Part shown: positions 14,924 through 22,060 of the stretch, piece after piece | Position numbering within the stretch: the stretch's first letter is position 1 | How the letters are laid out: each line of letters begins with the position of its first letter | IMG/VR virus record: IMGVR_UViG_3300030329_001545 | Span: 1 to 23,846 of that record | Strand: one strand, 5' to 3' | Source: a virus | Length of the DNA stretch: 23,846 nt | The notes under the pieces: generated by a model | What the model was told of the DNA's origin: nothing | Seen by the model: the letters and a program-made list of their open reading frames with translations, nothing else | Databases searched by the model: none | Translations under genes and position numbers: made by a program

Positions 14924-15543
14924 TCCAGTTCTTTCATCCTGTACTCTATTGTCGCCAAGTCTCTAGGCAGGTCTACGACCGTGTGGATCGGCTCTCCTTC
15001 TATTTTTATCCAGTGCGGGTTGCATGAGCAATACGCAGCAACAGTCACGTGCTCTGGTATAGTTCCCCAAAGAGACAATATCTGTCGAGTAAATACTTCT
15101 GGCGCACCATATTTTGTAAGAACACTGGGTACATCGCCAAACCTGTAGCCTACATAATCAGGAGGGTCTTTTGACTGCGCCCAGAGCCGCATCTGGAGCA
15201 CCGCTTCATCAATCATATTGGGGTGAATCAGGGGGCAGTCTCCGTTGACTCTCACTATATGCTTGGGCCTGTATTCTTCTGCAACTGCGATGATCCTCGC
15301 AAGAACATTGTTCTCTGCGACTTTTGGCTCCTCGAAGCGAACGTTTTTTGACTTCAGCCATTCTTTCAGCGGATAGCTTGAGTCGTTCTTTGGGATTGCG
15401 ACTACAACTTCGTCTAGAGTAACAGCCTGACAGCACCGCTCTATTACGTGCTGCAAGACAGGCTTTCCCATGACTTCTTTCAGGCACTTACCTGGGTATC
15501 TATTACTGTTGTATCGAGCAGGTATCACGCATAGAGTTTTCAT
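14899..15543 (-). CDS. Cytidylyltransferase of the NeuA/KdsB/SpsF type (CMP-sugar synthetase)
   Basis: 214 aa; ATG 15543 overlaps the previous stop (ATGA). The N-terminal NTP-binding signature 'VIPARYNSNRYPGKCLKEVMGKPVLQHVIERC' (residues 5-36) is characteristic of CMP-KDO/CMP-NeuAc synthetase and SpsF-type nucleotidyltransferases. The later 'AENNVLARII' and 'VRVNGDCPLIHPNMIDEA' contain the metal-binding Asp loop. It should activate a sugar acid with CTP to CMP-sugar. Its product would be used by a glycosyltransferase that is not obvious in this window (but see the protein at 8363). It pairs with the NeuB-like gene immediately downstream. Confidence 0.85.
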   Translation of the reverse strand: MKTLCVIPARYNSNRYPGKCLKEVMGKPVLQHVIERCCQAVTLDEVVVAIPKNDSSYPLKEWLKSKNVRFEEPKVAENNVLARIIAVAEEYRPKHIVRVNGDCPLIHPNMIDEAVLQMRLWAQSKDPPDYVGYRFGDVPSVLTKYGAPEVFTRQILSLWGTIPEHVTVAAYCSCNPHWIKIEGEPIHTVVDLPRDLATIEYRMKELDCNSEIST

Positions 15544-16184
15544 TTTTTAGCCTTAAAGTTTTCCAGCAGCGCAAACGATTCTGCTCCGTAAGCCGCTAGT
15601 CTGTCGTCTTTGTCTATCCTCAGGTTGCACTCTGCTGCCTCGGTTCTTGAGTACACTACCTTAGCGTATTTCAAGTCGTGCTTGCCTATGAGCAGGTCTT
15701 GTTTTCCTCCTACAGAAGCAGTTAGAACAAGGTTTGCGGGTATCTGGTCTTTTCTTTTCACCCAATACCAGAGAGACTTTGTAAACGCCCAGAAATGACA
15801 ATCTTTATTTTGACGGATAAACATAAGCCATCCGTCAAAATAATCTTGGGAAAAGAAATCGCCGCTAGTGTGTATTCGCACTCTCTTGGCTTTTACCGGA
15901 AAGCAAGAGCTTAAAACCTTAGCTACTTCTTCGGGCGACTTTTTCTTGACCGCTTCGAAGTTTTCCCAGACTCTTTTTCTGACACTAGGGTATCTCTCGT
16001 ACACCGCAGAATAGCACTTGTATTCTTGTTCTTCCCCGTCTGTGATCTTCCCTGTTTTCCTGTCAGCTTTCGCCAGGCACTTTAATGCTAGCGGGCATGT
16101 GTGTCCGCTAGGCAGATTCCATGCGTAAGCCTTCGGGTCGAATATGTATTTGTTTGCGGGGGTAAACTTGGGGCCTTTATTCAT
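15540..16184 (-). CDS. Gp88-like phage protein (possible iron-sulfur/radical-SAM-like)
   Basis: About 214 aa from ATG 16184 (8-nt overlap with the terminase stop). A longer frame to 16199 is open but lacks a better start. The sequence resembles a phage 'Gene product 88'-type family: 'YAWNLPSGHTCPLALKCL', then 'EQEYKCYSAVYERYPSVR' and 'RVRIHTSGDFFSQDYFDGW', 'CHFWAFTKSLWYWVK'. Cysteines at about residues 30, 36 and 57 (C-x5-C-x20-C) could hold a metal or Fe-S cluster, and the repeating strand-helix pattern suggests a TIM-barrel-like fold. It lies between terminase and the sugar island. Function is unknown; the link to radical-SAM chemistry is an inference from the Cys pattern. Confidence 0.7.
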   Translation of the reverse strand: MNKGPKFTPANKYIFDPKAYAWNLPSGHTCPLALKCLAKADRKTGKITDGEEQEYKCYSAVYERYPSVRKRVWENFEAVKKKSPEEVAKVLSSCFPVKAKRVRIHTSGDFFSQDYFDGWLMFIRQNKDCHFWAFTKSLWYWVKRKDQIPANLVLTASVGGKQDLLIGKHDLKYAKVVYSRTEAAECNLRIDKDDRLAAYGAESFALLENFKAKK

Positions 16185-17694
16185 CGTCCCACAAAGCACC
16201 TATGTTAGTGAAATCGTCAAGTAGTTGTCCGCAGAGTTTGATGGCCATGACAGCTGCGACTATCCCGTCTATTTTCTTACCCGATTGACCGTGTTGCGGT
16301 TTCACAGGTCTTATGTTTCCATTGTTGTCTGTCCAAACTTCCACGTTGCTGGCCATCCACTGAGCAACAGGATTTTCGCCGTGGTGCAGCTTCCCGTCTA
16401 GCACAGCCCTCTCCAACTCCCTGGAAGGCTCTGTAAGTTGAGCTACACCCTGCGTAACCTTTACCATGTTTAGCCCCTCCTGCTCTAACTGTTGAGCCGT
16501 AGCAGTTGCGTTCCATGGATCAAACCCGATGTAGTCTATCATGTACTCTTCGGCATCAGCTAGTATCTGCTCGACGATAATGTTGTAATCTATTGTCCCG
16601 CCAGGAGTCGCTACCACATGGCCCTGCCTGACCCACTGGCTGTACGGTACTCTGTCGTTTTCTTCGATCTCATGCATCCGATCTTGAGGTATAAAAAACT
16701 TCCATCGCATCACATATCCTTCGTCTACTGGATGCGCTAGCACCCATGCAGCGATGTCTGTTGTGGATGCAAGGTCTAAGCCGCCGCAGACCTGAGATCC
16801 TTTGGGTATCTCTCCTTTGTTCTCGCAGCTGTTCCACTTGTCCATGTTGAGCCATCTTGTAACTTGCTGCGTATGCTCGTTCAAGTACAGACGCCTGAAA
16901 TCGTTTTCGAGTCTAGTGTTTATGAGAGCCTTTTTTGCGTCTTGCTGCATTGACTCCAGTGACCTGAAATCGCCAAGCGCAGGATTAACTCGGTGCCACA
17001 CATCCTCGTCTTGCCAGTGTTCTCCTTTTTTTATCTCGTAAATTACTGGCAGATACGTAGGATCATCTACTGTCCCGTCTCTTACTCCACATGCGTACTT
17101 GTAAAGCTCCCACTCCAGGCTTTCAGGCTCATACGTGCCTGCGGTAGTGATTGTGAGAAACAGCTTCTCAAGCCTAGCTCCAGAGCCGGTAGTAAGTGCA
17201 GTCCACAGGTCTCTCCTGGGCCAGCAGTGTATCTCGTCTGCAATAATTACGCTCGGATTGTATCCATGCTTGCTGGAATGCTCGCTGGAAAGCGAAGCAA
17301 ATATAGTTCCTGTCTTTTTGTTTACTACTCTTTTTTGCGTAGCAACAATCTTGCATCTCTGGCTAAGCGCAGGGTTGCTCTCTATCATTCCCTGCAACTT
17401 CTTGAAGATAATACCTGCTTGCTCTCGCTCGGCAGCTGCACTGTATATCTCTCCTTCCTGCGGGTCACAGAACAAGAAATACGCAGCAATAGCTGCCGCA
17501 AGCTCAGTCTTTGCGTTTTTGCGAGGAAGCCATATCCCGCATTCTGTATATTGCCGCCGGCCCTCGGGGGTCTTTGTGTCGAACAGCTTACGCAGAATAT
17601 CTTTCTGCCATTCCCTGAGCTTGAACGGCTTGCCAGCATAATCGCCAGAGAGAGTCAAACACTCAATGAAACTGATTACGTTTTCGCTGCTCAT
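16177..17694 (-). CDS. Terminase large subunit (HK97-type)
   Basis: 505 aa; ATG 17694 overlaps the small-subunit stop (ATGA). The ATPase domain has a Walker A variant 'LPRKNAKTELAA' (about 56-67), Walker B 'VIIADEIH' (about 149-156, D153/E154), and a coupling motif 'TITTAG' (about 181-186). The C-terminal nuclease has the expected acidic residues in 'GGLDLASTTDIAAW' (D307), 'DYIGFDPWNA' (D392) and 'KKIDGIVAAVMAI' (D476). It powers DNA packaging and cuts concatemers. The 5' adjacent P27-type small subunit confirms it. Confidence 0.96.
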   Translation of the reverse strand: MSSENVISFIECLTLSGDYAGKPFKLREWQKDILRKLFDTKTPEGRRQYTECGIWLPRKNAKTELAAAIAAYFLFCDPQEGEIYSAAAEREQAGIIFKKLQGMIESNPALSQRCKIVATQKRVVNKKTGTIFASLSSEHSSKHGYNPSVIIADEIHCWPRRDLWTALTTGSGARLEKLFLTITTAGTYEPESLEWELYKYACGVRDGTVDDPTYLPVIYEIKKGEHWQDEDVWHRVNPALGDFRSLESMQQDAKKALINTRLENDFRRLYLNEHTQQVTRWLNMDKWNSCENKGEIPKGSQVCGGLDLASTTDIAAWVLAHPVDEGYVMRWKFFIPQDRMHEIEENDRVPYSQWVRQGHVVATPGGTIDYNIIVEQILADAEEYMIDYIGFDPWNATATAQQLEQEGLNMVKVTQGVAQLTEPSRELERAVLDGKLHHGENPVAQWMASNVEVWTDNNGNIRPVKPQHGQSGKKIDGIVAAVMAIKLCGQLLDDFTNIGALWDDE

Positions 17695-18170
17695 ACAATC
17701 ATTTTTAATATCGGGTCAGCTGATTCTGATTGCCCGTCTGCTACGACAACTCGGGACCGACTGGAGGGAGTCATACCCATCTCGGAAAGCTGACGAAGAA
17801 GCTCCTCTTTGTACTTGTGCAACTCTACGCTGTAAGGGTTGCGTTTAATCTCCCAGGAGCCGTCGTCTTGCTGTGTACGCAAAGCCTGACCGGAAACTCG
17901 GACAAGCTCAAGTGCCCGCCTGTAGTTTGAGTAAGTCTCGCAGTAAAGCTCAAGAGTTGCTTGGTATGTAGAAGTCCACATGCCAGCCGCTCTGAACAAT
18001 ACTTCAACTCTCTCCCACTCTTGTTTTGCCGTGTCGTCCAGATGCTCCGGCATGACTGGATCGTCGCTGGAAGTCTCAGGTATTTCTGTTGCGTATCTCT
18101 TGGGGTTTTTCAGGTGGCGACCTTCTGCGATCTGCACTTCTCTCGCCTTGGGTTTTCTTCCTTTTGACAC
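17691..18170 (-). CDS. Terminase small subunit, P27 family
   Basis: 159 aa; GTG 18170 with GGAGG five nt upstream. The basic N-terminus (SKGRKPKAREVQIAEG) followed by a 'MPEHLDDTAKQEWERVEVLFRAAGMWTSTYQATLELYCETYSNYRRA' helical core is typical of P27 family terminase small subunits. The core continues as 'LRTQQDDGSWEIKRNPYSVELHKYKEELLRQLSEMGMTPSSRSRV' with the usual M-G-[ML]-[ST]-P-S-[SA]-R motif. It recognises the packaging site and recruits the large subunit. Confidence 0.92.
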   Translation of the reverse strand: MSKGRKPKAREVQIAEGRHLKNPKRYATEIPETSSDDPVMPEHLDDTAKQEWERVEVLFRAAGMWTSTYQATLELYCETYSNYRRALELVRVSGQALRTQQDDGSWEIKRNPYSVELHKYKEELLRQLSEMGMTPSSRSRVVVADGQSESADPILKMIV

Positions 18171-18171
18171 G

Positions 18172-18654
18172 TTATCCTCCTAGCAACTCAATCACTTTTT
18201 CTAATGCAGCTTGAGAGTCTGGCACATCGTAGTCCGACTTGATTTTGGATACCCTCGTAGCTATCGACTTTACGTGCCTGGACGTCTGGTTGCTGCCTCT
18301 GGCAGACCTTCCCTTCGAACCATCGTCAAGTATCCTTATGATTGTCGGTGACATCTGTTCGATGTAGGTCTTGTTTGTCAGTCGGTCTCCTTCCCCTACA
18401 ACCGTGTAAGACCTTGATGTCTTGCAAAACAGCGGAAGGTCTTTCATAAGTGCCATGCTCAATCTGTCAGAGCCGGCGTACATGGTTCCATCGTATTTCC
18501 CGACAAAAATAAACTTGCTGTTTCTATGATAGCAAAACATGCCGCATTTTTCGGTAACGTCAGCACAATACATGGAAATAAGTCTCTGCATTACCCATGT
18601 CTTGCCAGAACCGCAAGCACCTATTATTAGGATGTTTTTCATTTCAGAAACCAT
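18172..18654 (-). CDS. P-loop 5-hydroxymethylpyrimidine DNA kinase-like
   Basis: 160 aa from ATG 18654; an alternative ATG at 18642 gives an ATGA junction with the preceding gene. The P-loop 'GACGSGKT' (about 12-19) follows an 'ILII' strand. 'FVGKYDGTMYAGSDRLSMALM' (about 51-70) and 'YTVVGEGDRLTNKTY' (about 83-97) match the P-loop kinase domain of the 5-hydroxymethyldeoxyuridine DNA kinase family as I know it. That family phosphorylates the hydroxymethyl group of 5-hydroxymethyl bases in DNA. A basic C-terminal part (about 110-140, SKGRSARG and HVKSIATRVSKIKS) could contact DNA. The predicted helical domain is in the gene just upstream rather than fused. Confidence 0.78.
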   Translation of the reverse strand: MVSEMKNILIIGACGSGKTWVMQRLISMYCADVTEKCGMFCYHRNSKFIFVGKYDGTMYAGSDRLSMALMKDLPLFCKTSRSYTVVGEGDRLTNKTYIEQMSPTIIRILDDGSKGRSARGSNQTSRHVKSIATRVSKIKSDYDVPDSQAALEKVIELLGG

Positions 18655-19631
18655 TCTCCTCTAAACGGCAATCCGTTGTCCCTGAACGACAATCCTTGTT
18701 TTCTTACTTCTATTTTTTCTTTTGCGCACTCAGCTCTAAGCCATTCCGGGAGAAGCTCTGATCGCATGTCTTTGAAAATCGCGCAGTCTCTGCCTCTCGA
18801 CTCAGCCCACTCGATCCTGTCCCATGCCATGTCTGCGTAGACGCCTGGATACCTGCGTCCGAAAAAATGATTCTTAAAAGTGCATAGATTACTTTCGAAT
18901 GTGAAATTCCCTACGTAATTGACGTTGGGGTGCGACAAGCGGAACTCCTCCAGGAACGATTCTGCGGAGCTTCTAAGATGCCTGCACATCTTGTCGAACT
19001 GCGGATACTTGCCGTCGAATCCGTTCTCCATCCTCTTGTCCCACACCCATTCGTCGTGACCTTGCAAGAGAAGCATCCCGTTTCGGTGGCTCTTGCTTCC
19101 AGACTTATCCTCGAAGAGCAGGTTTGCGCAGTCGGCTCCGAACCCATACAGATACACGTACTCTAGGTAGCTAAAAGAGGACAGCCGGCCAAACGACTTG
19201 TATCTCTTGCTCACCCTGTTCCAGAGGCTTCTGTAGCTGCCTGTTAGCATTTCTTCCTGACTCTTGAAATGAGAAAGAAGGGAAGTGTAAGACCGGATGG
19301 AATCGACGGTGTCTTTCTTCTGATACCTGCGGTCAGTGTCAAACTGAAGGTTGTCCCATTGGTCGTCAAACCATTCCCCAAACTTCTGAAGCTGTGTTTC
19401 GGATGGCGGCTCTGGTATCTTTTCGTATATAGCCAGAGATGTGATTGGGTTTTGTGTCATGCCGTTCAAGAAAGCAAACCAGAGCTTCTGTTCTGGGCAC
19501 CAACCAAAGCGATCAGCTAGTTCAGGCAAATAAAGATAGACAAGGCCAGGCATGACCCCGTATCTCAGATTCATTTCGTACAGACCTGTGAAGAATTTCA
19601 GCCTGTTTTCTTTAAGCCTGTAGTCTTTCAT
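18639..19631 (-). CDS. Helical protein of the ADDT/hmdU-kinase-helical (aGPT-PPlase) superfamily
   Basis: 330 aa; ATG 19631 overlaps the previous stop (ATGA). The N-terminus 'FFTGLYEMNLRYGVMPGLVYLYLPELADRFGWCPEQKLWFAFLNGMTQNPITSL' (split here: residues 13-65) is the recognisable helical start of this superfamily. The middle 'FGRLSSFSYLEYVYLYGFGADCANLLFEDKSGSKSHRNGML' (about 147-187) resembles the helix-hairpin-like core seen in phage HMUDK_hel/amino acid:DNA transferase proteins. The neighbouring P-loop kinase (stop/start overlap) suggests the two act as split parts of one kinase, or as kinase plus transferase. The second family member in this operon is at 21335. Superfamily is confident; the exact clade is not. 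Confidence 0.7.
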   Translation of the reverse strand: MKDYRLKENRLKFFTGLYEMNLRYGVMPGLVYLYLPELADRFGWCPEQKLWFAFLNGMTQNPITSLAIYEKIPEPPSETQLQKFGEWFDDQWDNLQFDTDRRYQKKDTVDSIRSYTSLLSHFKSQEEMLTGSYRSLWNRVSKRYKSFGRLSSFSYLEYVYLYGFGADCANLLFEDKSGSKSHRNGMLLLQGHDEWVWDKRMENGFDGKYPQFDKMCRHLRSSAESFLEEFRLSHPNVNYVGNFTFESNLCTFKNHFFGRRYPGVYADMAWDRIEWAESRGRDCAIFKDMRSELLPEWLRAECAKEKIEVRKQGLSFRDNGLPFRGEWFLK

Positions 19632-20386
19632 TCTTCTACCGGCTTCAAGCCTTTATGCCCCTCGCCGGCCTCGATTTTCAAAAACCTTATATCTGCTCCA
19701 TCGAGGACAGATTCTTCTGGCTCTATCTTGATGTAGAAACAGGTTCCGTGGTATGCCATCGCAGTAACCCTGTACCCGTAGCGATTCTGGAAGAAAGCAC
19801 TAAAACACTTGGCGTAGCTCTCTCTGTCCTCTCCTGCTGCGAACCCCCGACCCTTCAAGTGCTTGACCATGAAATGCCATCGGCAGCTAGAACCATCAGT
19901 TATTATTATTGCCCTGGGCTTGTGCGATATCATCCTTTCCATCTCCTGCTTCCAGTGACCGTTAAGATATTTTATGAGAGTGAAATGGGGGAAGTCACAC
20001 ACGTATATGTCTGCCGGCTCTAGCCCTAGAGTTAAATGCGCGTCAGAGTGATTTATTTCTACGTTTTTGTATTCTCTGGTGCAGTAGTGAAGCTGGTGCA
20101 AGCACTCTAGGTCTAGCTCTCCTATAACGTGCTTGGCAGGCTTCAACATTTCTTGTATCGCAACTGAGAAAACTCCACAGCCGCCAAAAGGCTCATCTAC
20201 TTTGATCTCTTGACCGGCGTGCTCACTCAGCAAGAACTGCTGGCAGAGGACGTTTTTGCCTGTCTCCTGCCACCTCTTGTTAAGGTACTGGTAGTAGCTG
20301 TAATCTCCATCGGGCATTTGCTTTGGTTTGCCCGGAAGCAGAGAAAAAGAATATCGATTCAGTATTTTCCACTTAGTTATCATCAC
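19628..20386 (-). CDS. Rossmann methyltransferase-like protein in the DNA-modification operon
   Basis: 252 aa; GTG 20386 overlaps the previous stop (GTGA) or ATG 20383 by one base. The SAM-binding motif I-like 'VDEPFGGCGVFSVAI' (about 63-77), 'IGELDLECL' (motif II-like, about 88-96) and 'VCDFPHFTL' (about 129-137, in place of the DPPF-type catalytic motif IV) indicate a SAM-dependent methyltransferase fold. The catalytic motif differs from both adenine/N4-cytosine (DPPY/SPPY) and C5-cytosine (PCQ) methylases. The substrate is therefore uncertain: it could methylate a pyrimidine, a modified side chain, or be a catalytically diverged member. Gene order places it between the PLP enzyme and an ADDT-type protein. 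Confidence 0.7.
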   Translation of the reverse strand: MMITKWKILNRYSFSLLPGKPKQMPDGDYSYYQYLNKRWQETGKNVLCQQFLLSEHAGQEIKVDEPFGGCGVFSVAIQEMLKPAKHVIGELDLECLHQLHYCTREYKNVEINHSDAHLTLGLEPADIYVCDFPHFTLIKYLNGHWKQEMERMISHKPRAIIITDGSSCRWHFMVKHLKGRGFAAGEDRESYAKCFSAFFQNRYGYRVTAMAYHGTCFYIKIEPEESVLDGADIRFLKIEAGEGHKGLKPVEE

Positions 20387-21342
20387 GCAATCTCAGGGTA
20401 AAAAGGCTCGATAACCTTGGTCTTTGGAGCACTACCGATTATCCAAAAACCTACGCAGCCGTCTTGCGGCAGCGGTGCATTTTCTCTCAGGTATCTCCAC
20501 ACCTTGGCCTCGTATGTAGGGTGGAACTGTATACCCTCGAAGGACTCCCCGTTGAATTTGTCCGAATATGCGCAGTACTTGTTGTCGTGCAGCGAATAAT
20601 GCCTCCAGCGAAACGGCAAATATCCCGTATCGACTCCCATTATTTTTAAGCGTTGCCTTACCCAGTCCATCTTGTCTGGTCCTATGCCCAGAGTGAATAT
20701 CTCTTTCAGGTTGTGCGGGTCTTTGCTCAGGCCCAGGAGTATACTGGTGAGAGAGTTACAAGAGCCGGCTGGTATCACTAAAACCTCAACCTCGTCCGGT
20801 ATGTTCACTGTCTGATATGCTCCTACGTCGTGGAAGCCTTTTACATCCTCAGCTGGATGCTTGTGATGCGGAACAGTTATCCCGTACTCCACGACAAGAG
20901 AGCTACGCTCTCGGAGATCTTCTACACGCTTCTGAATGATCGGGTTGTACGGACCTGAAGCATAGTCGAACTCTGCCCCGAAGCCTGCTGCTATCCTTGG
21001 GTTGTCGTGAGTTTTCACCGTGTGCGGTTTGCTGTAGACAACTTGCCGGGACAGCATCCCGTAATGATATCCAACGATAGCACTCATGCTGAGTTGCGGA
21101 GACTGTATCGAGGCTCCTGTCAGTATGTAGTCTTTGCCGGCTTTGAACCTATTTACGTACCATATAAGCTGGCGCATCTTAGAGCCGTTTGGACCTCCAT
21201 AGCCTAGAGGTGCAAAATAATCTTCTCTTTTGAACCATATGCCGGCTTTGTTGTGCCATGGAGTCAAGTGAGACAGATAGCTTTCCCACTTGATCTCGTC
21301 TCGATCCACCGACAGCCTGTCAAATACAGTTCCTTCAGACAC
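20383..21342 (-). CDS. Fold-type II PLP-dependent enzyme (ACC deaminase-like)
   Basis: 319 aa; GTG 21342 lies 8 nt inside the preceding gene with SD-like GAGG near it. 'WFKREDYFAPLGYGGPNGSKMRQLIW' (residues 36-61) carries the predicted Schiff-base Lys55. 'TGASIQSPQLSMSAIVGYHYG' (75-95) and the PLP-phosphate loop 'PAGSCNSLTSILLG' (191-204) complete a tryptophan synthase beta/ACC deaminase-type fold. In phage hypermodification pathways PLP enzymes decarboxylate or otherwise tailor amino acids attached to bases. That role is inferred from the operon, not proved by sequence. A metabolic ACC deaminase role is less likely in this context. Confidence 0.85.
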   Translation of the reverse strand: MSEGTVFDRLSVDRDEIKWESYLSHLTPWHNKAGIWFKREDYFAPLGYGGPNGSKMRQLIWYVNRFKAGKDYILTGASIQSPQLSMSAIVGYHYGMLSRQVVYSKPHTVKTHDNPRIAAGFGAEFDYASGPYNPIIQKRVEDLRERSSLVVEYGITVPHHKHPAEDVKGFHDVGAYQTVNIPDEVEVLVIPAGSCNSLTSILLGLSKDPHNLKEIFTLGIGPDKMDWVRQRLKIMGVDTGYLPFRWRHYSLHDNKYCAYSDKFNGESFEGIQFHPTYEAKVWRYLRENAPLPQDGCVGFWIIGSAPKTKVIEPFYPEIA

Positions 21343-22060
21343 GCGCCTCTAGCCTCCTAGACTTCAGATGCTTTATGTCCGATCCTACGCTGTAGTGACC
21401 GTGGGCGTAAGAGTGGTACTTGCACAGCAGCGTCTCTATTTCATTGATATTTATCCCTCTGTCCTGGTTGTGAGGGGTAGTTGAGGGGTTGATATCGGCT
21501 GACATATCTAAAACTCTGTTCATGCACTCATGGTAGATTTTTCGCTGCTTCAGAAGTCTTATGTCCTCAGGGTATCCCCCTACCATCAGGAGACCCATCA
21601 GCGGTGCCCTGTAAGTGTTGCGGAAGTCTATCGTGTCAAAATCTACATCCATGCCGTAGCAGCAGCTAACCAAGTCCATCATGTTCCATGCTGCCCAAGG
21701 GCCGCAGCCTCTTATCTTCACTATGTCGTTAAAGACCAGTTGCCCATGCCTTCCGAAAAAACGCTCTATGTTTAATCCTAGAAATCTCTGCCTGATTGCT
21801 GTCAGATATTCAGCTGCCCTTGCCTTGTGTTTCCTCCTCTCTGTTCCGTACTTGCATGACGATAATGTTGACTGCCCTGTAAGTACCTGGAACTCGCTAA
21901 CAGAATCGTAGATAACAATCTTGTGGAGTATCCATTCGAATATCTCCTGATGGCCCCATCCGACCTCAGCCGACTTCTCTCTCAGGAATATGTAGTCAGG
22001 GTCTATATCTCCCGTCTCCAGGAGTATCTTGGAGAACCTAACGAAGCTCAGGTTGCCCAC
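21335..22060 (-). CDS. Amino acid:DNA transferase (ADDT)-like protein with helix-hairpin-helix
   Basis: 241 aa; GTG 22060 overlaps the dioxygenase stop by 13 nt. Features are an N-terminal helical pattern (VRFSKILLETGDIDPDYIFLREKSAEVGW), an HhH-like 'VKIRGCGPWAAWNMMDL' (114-130), and a C-terminal 'NEIETLLCKYHSYAHGHYSVGSDIKHL' (about 206-232). That last pattern resembles the 'ETxLCxxHSxxxGxYxVGxDI' signature I associate with ADDT/aGPT-PPlase clade 2 proteins of actinophages. Such enzymes are proposed or shown to transfer amino acids onto phosphorylated hydroxymethyl pyrimidines in DNA. The neighbours (dioxygenase, PLP enzyme, kinase) support this. Confidence 0.8.
   Translation of the reverse strand: MGNLSFVRFSKILLETGDIDPDYIFLREKSAEVGWGHQEIFEWILHKIVIYDSVSEFQVLTGQSTLSSCKYGTERRKHKARAAEYLTAIRQRFLGLNIERFFGRHGQLVFNDIVKIRGCGPWAAWNMMDLVSCCYGMDVDFDTIDFRNTYRAPLMGLLMVGGYPEDIRLLKQRKIYHECMNRVLDMSADINPSTTPHNQDRGININEIETLLCKYHSYAHGHYSVGSDIKHLKSRRLEARV

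Noticed and set aside
16993-17793. Long plus-strand ORF (266 aa) opposite the terminase large subunit
   Set aside because: It mirrors the terminase gene, which has clear Walker and nuclease motifs. The plus-strand translation is Leu/Ser/Arg/Cys-rich without domain signals.
20383-21342. Interpretation as a metabolic ACC deaminase or D-cysteine desulfhydrase
   Set aside because: The fold is the same, but the gene is embedded between ADDT and methyltransferase-like genes, where a base-tailoring role is more likely. Substrate residues cannot be assigned by eye.
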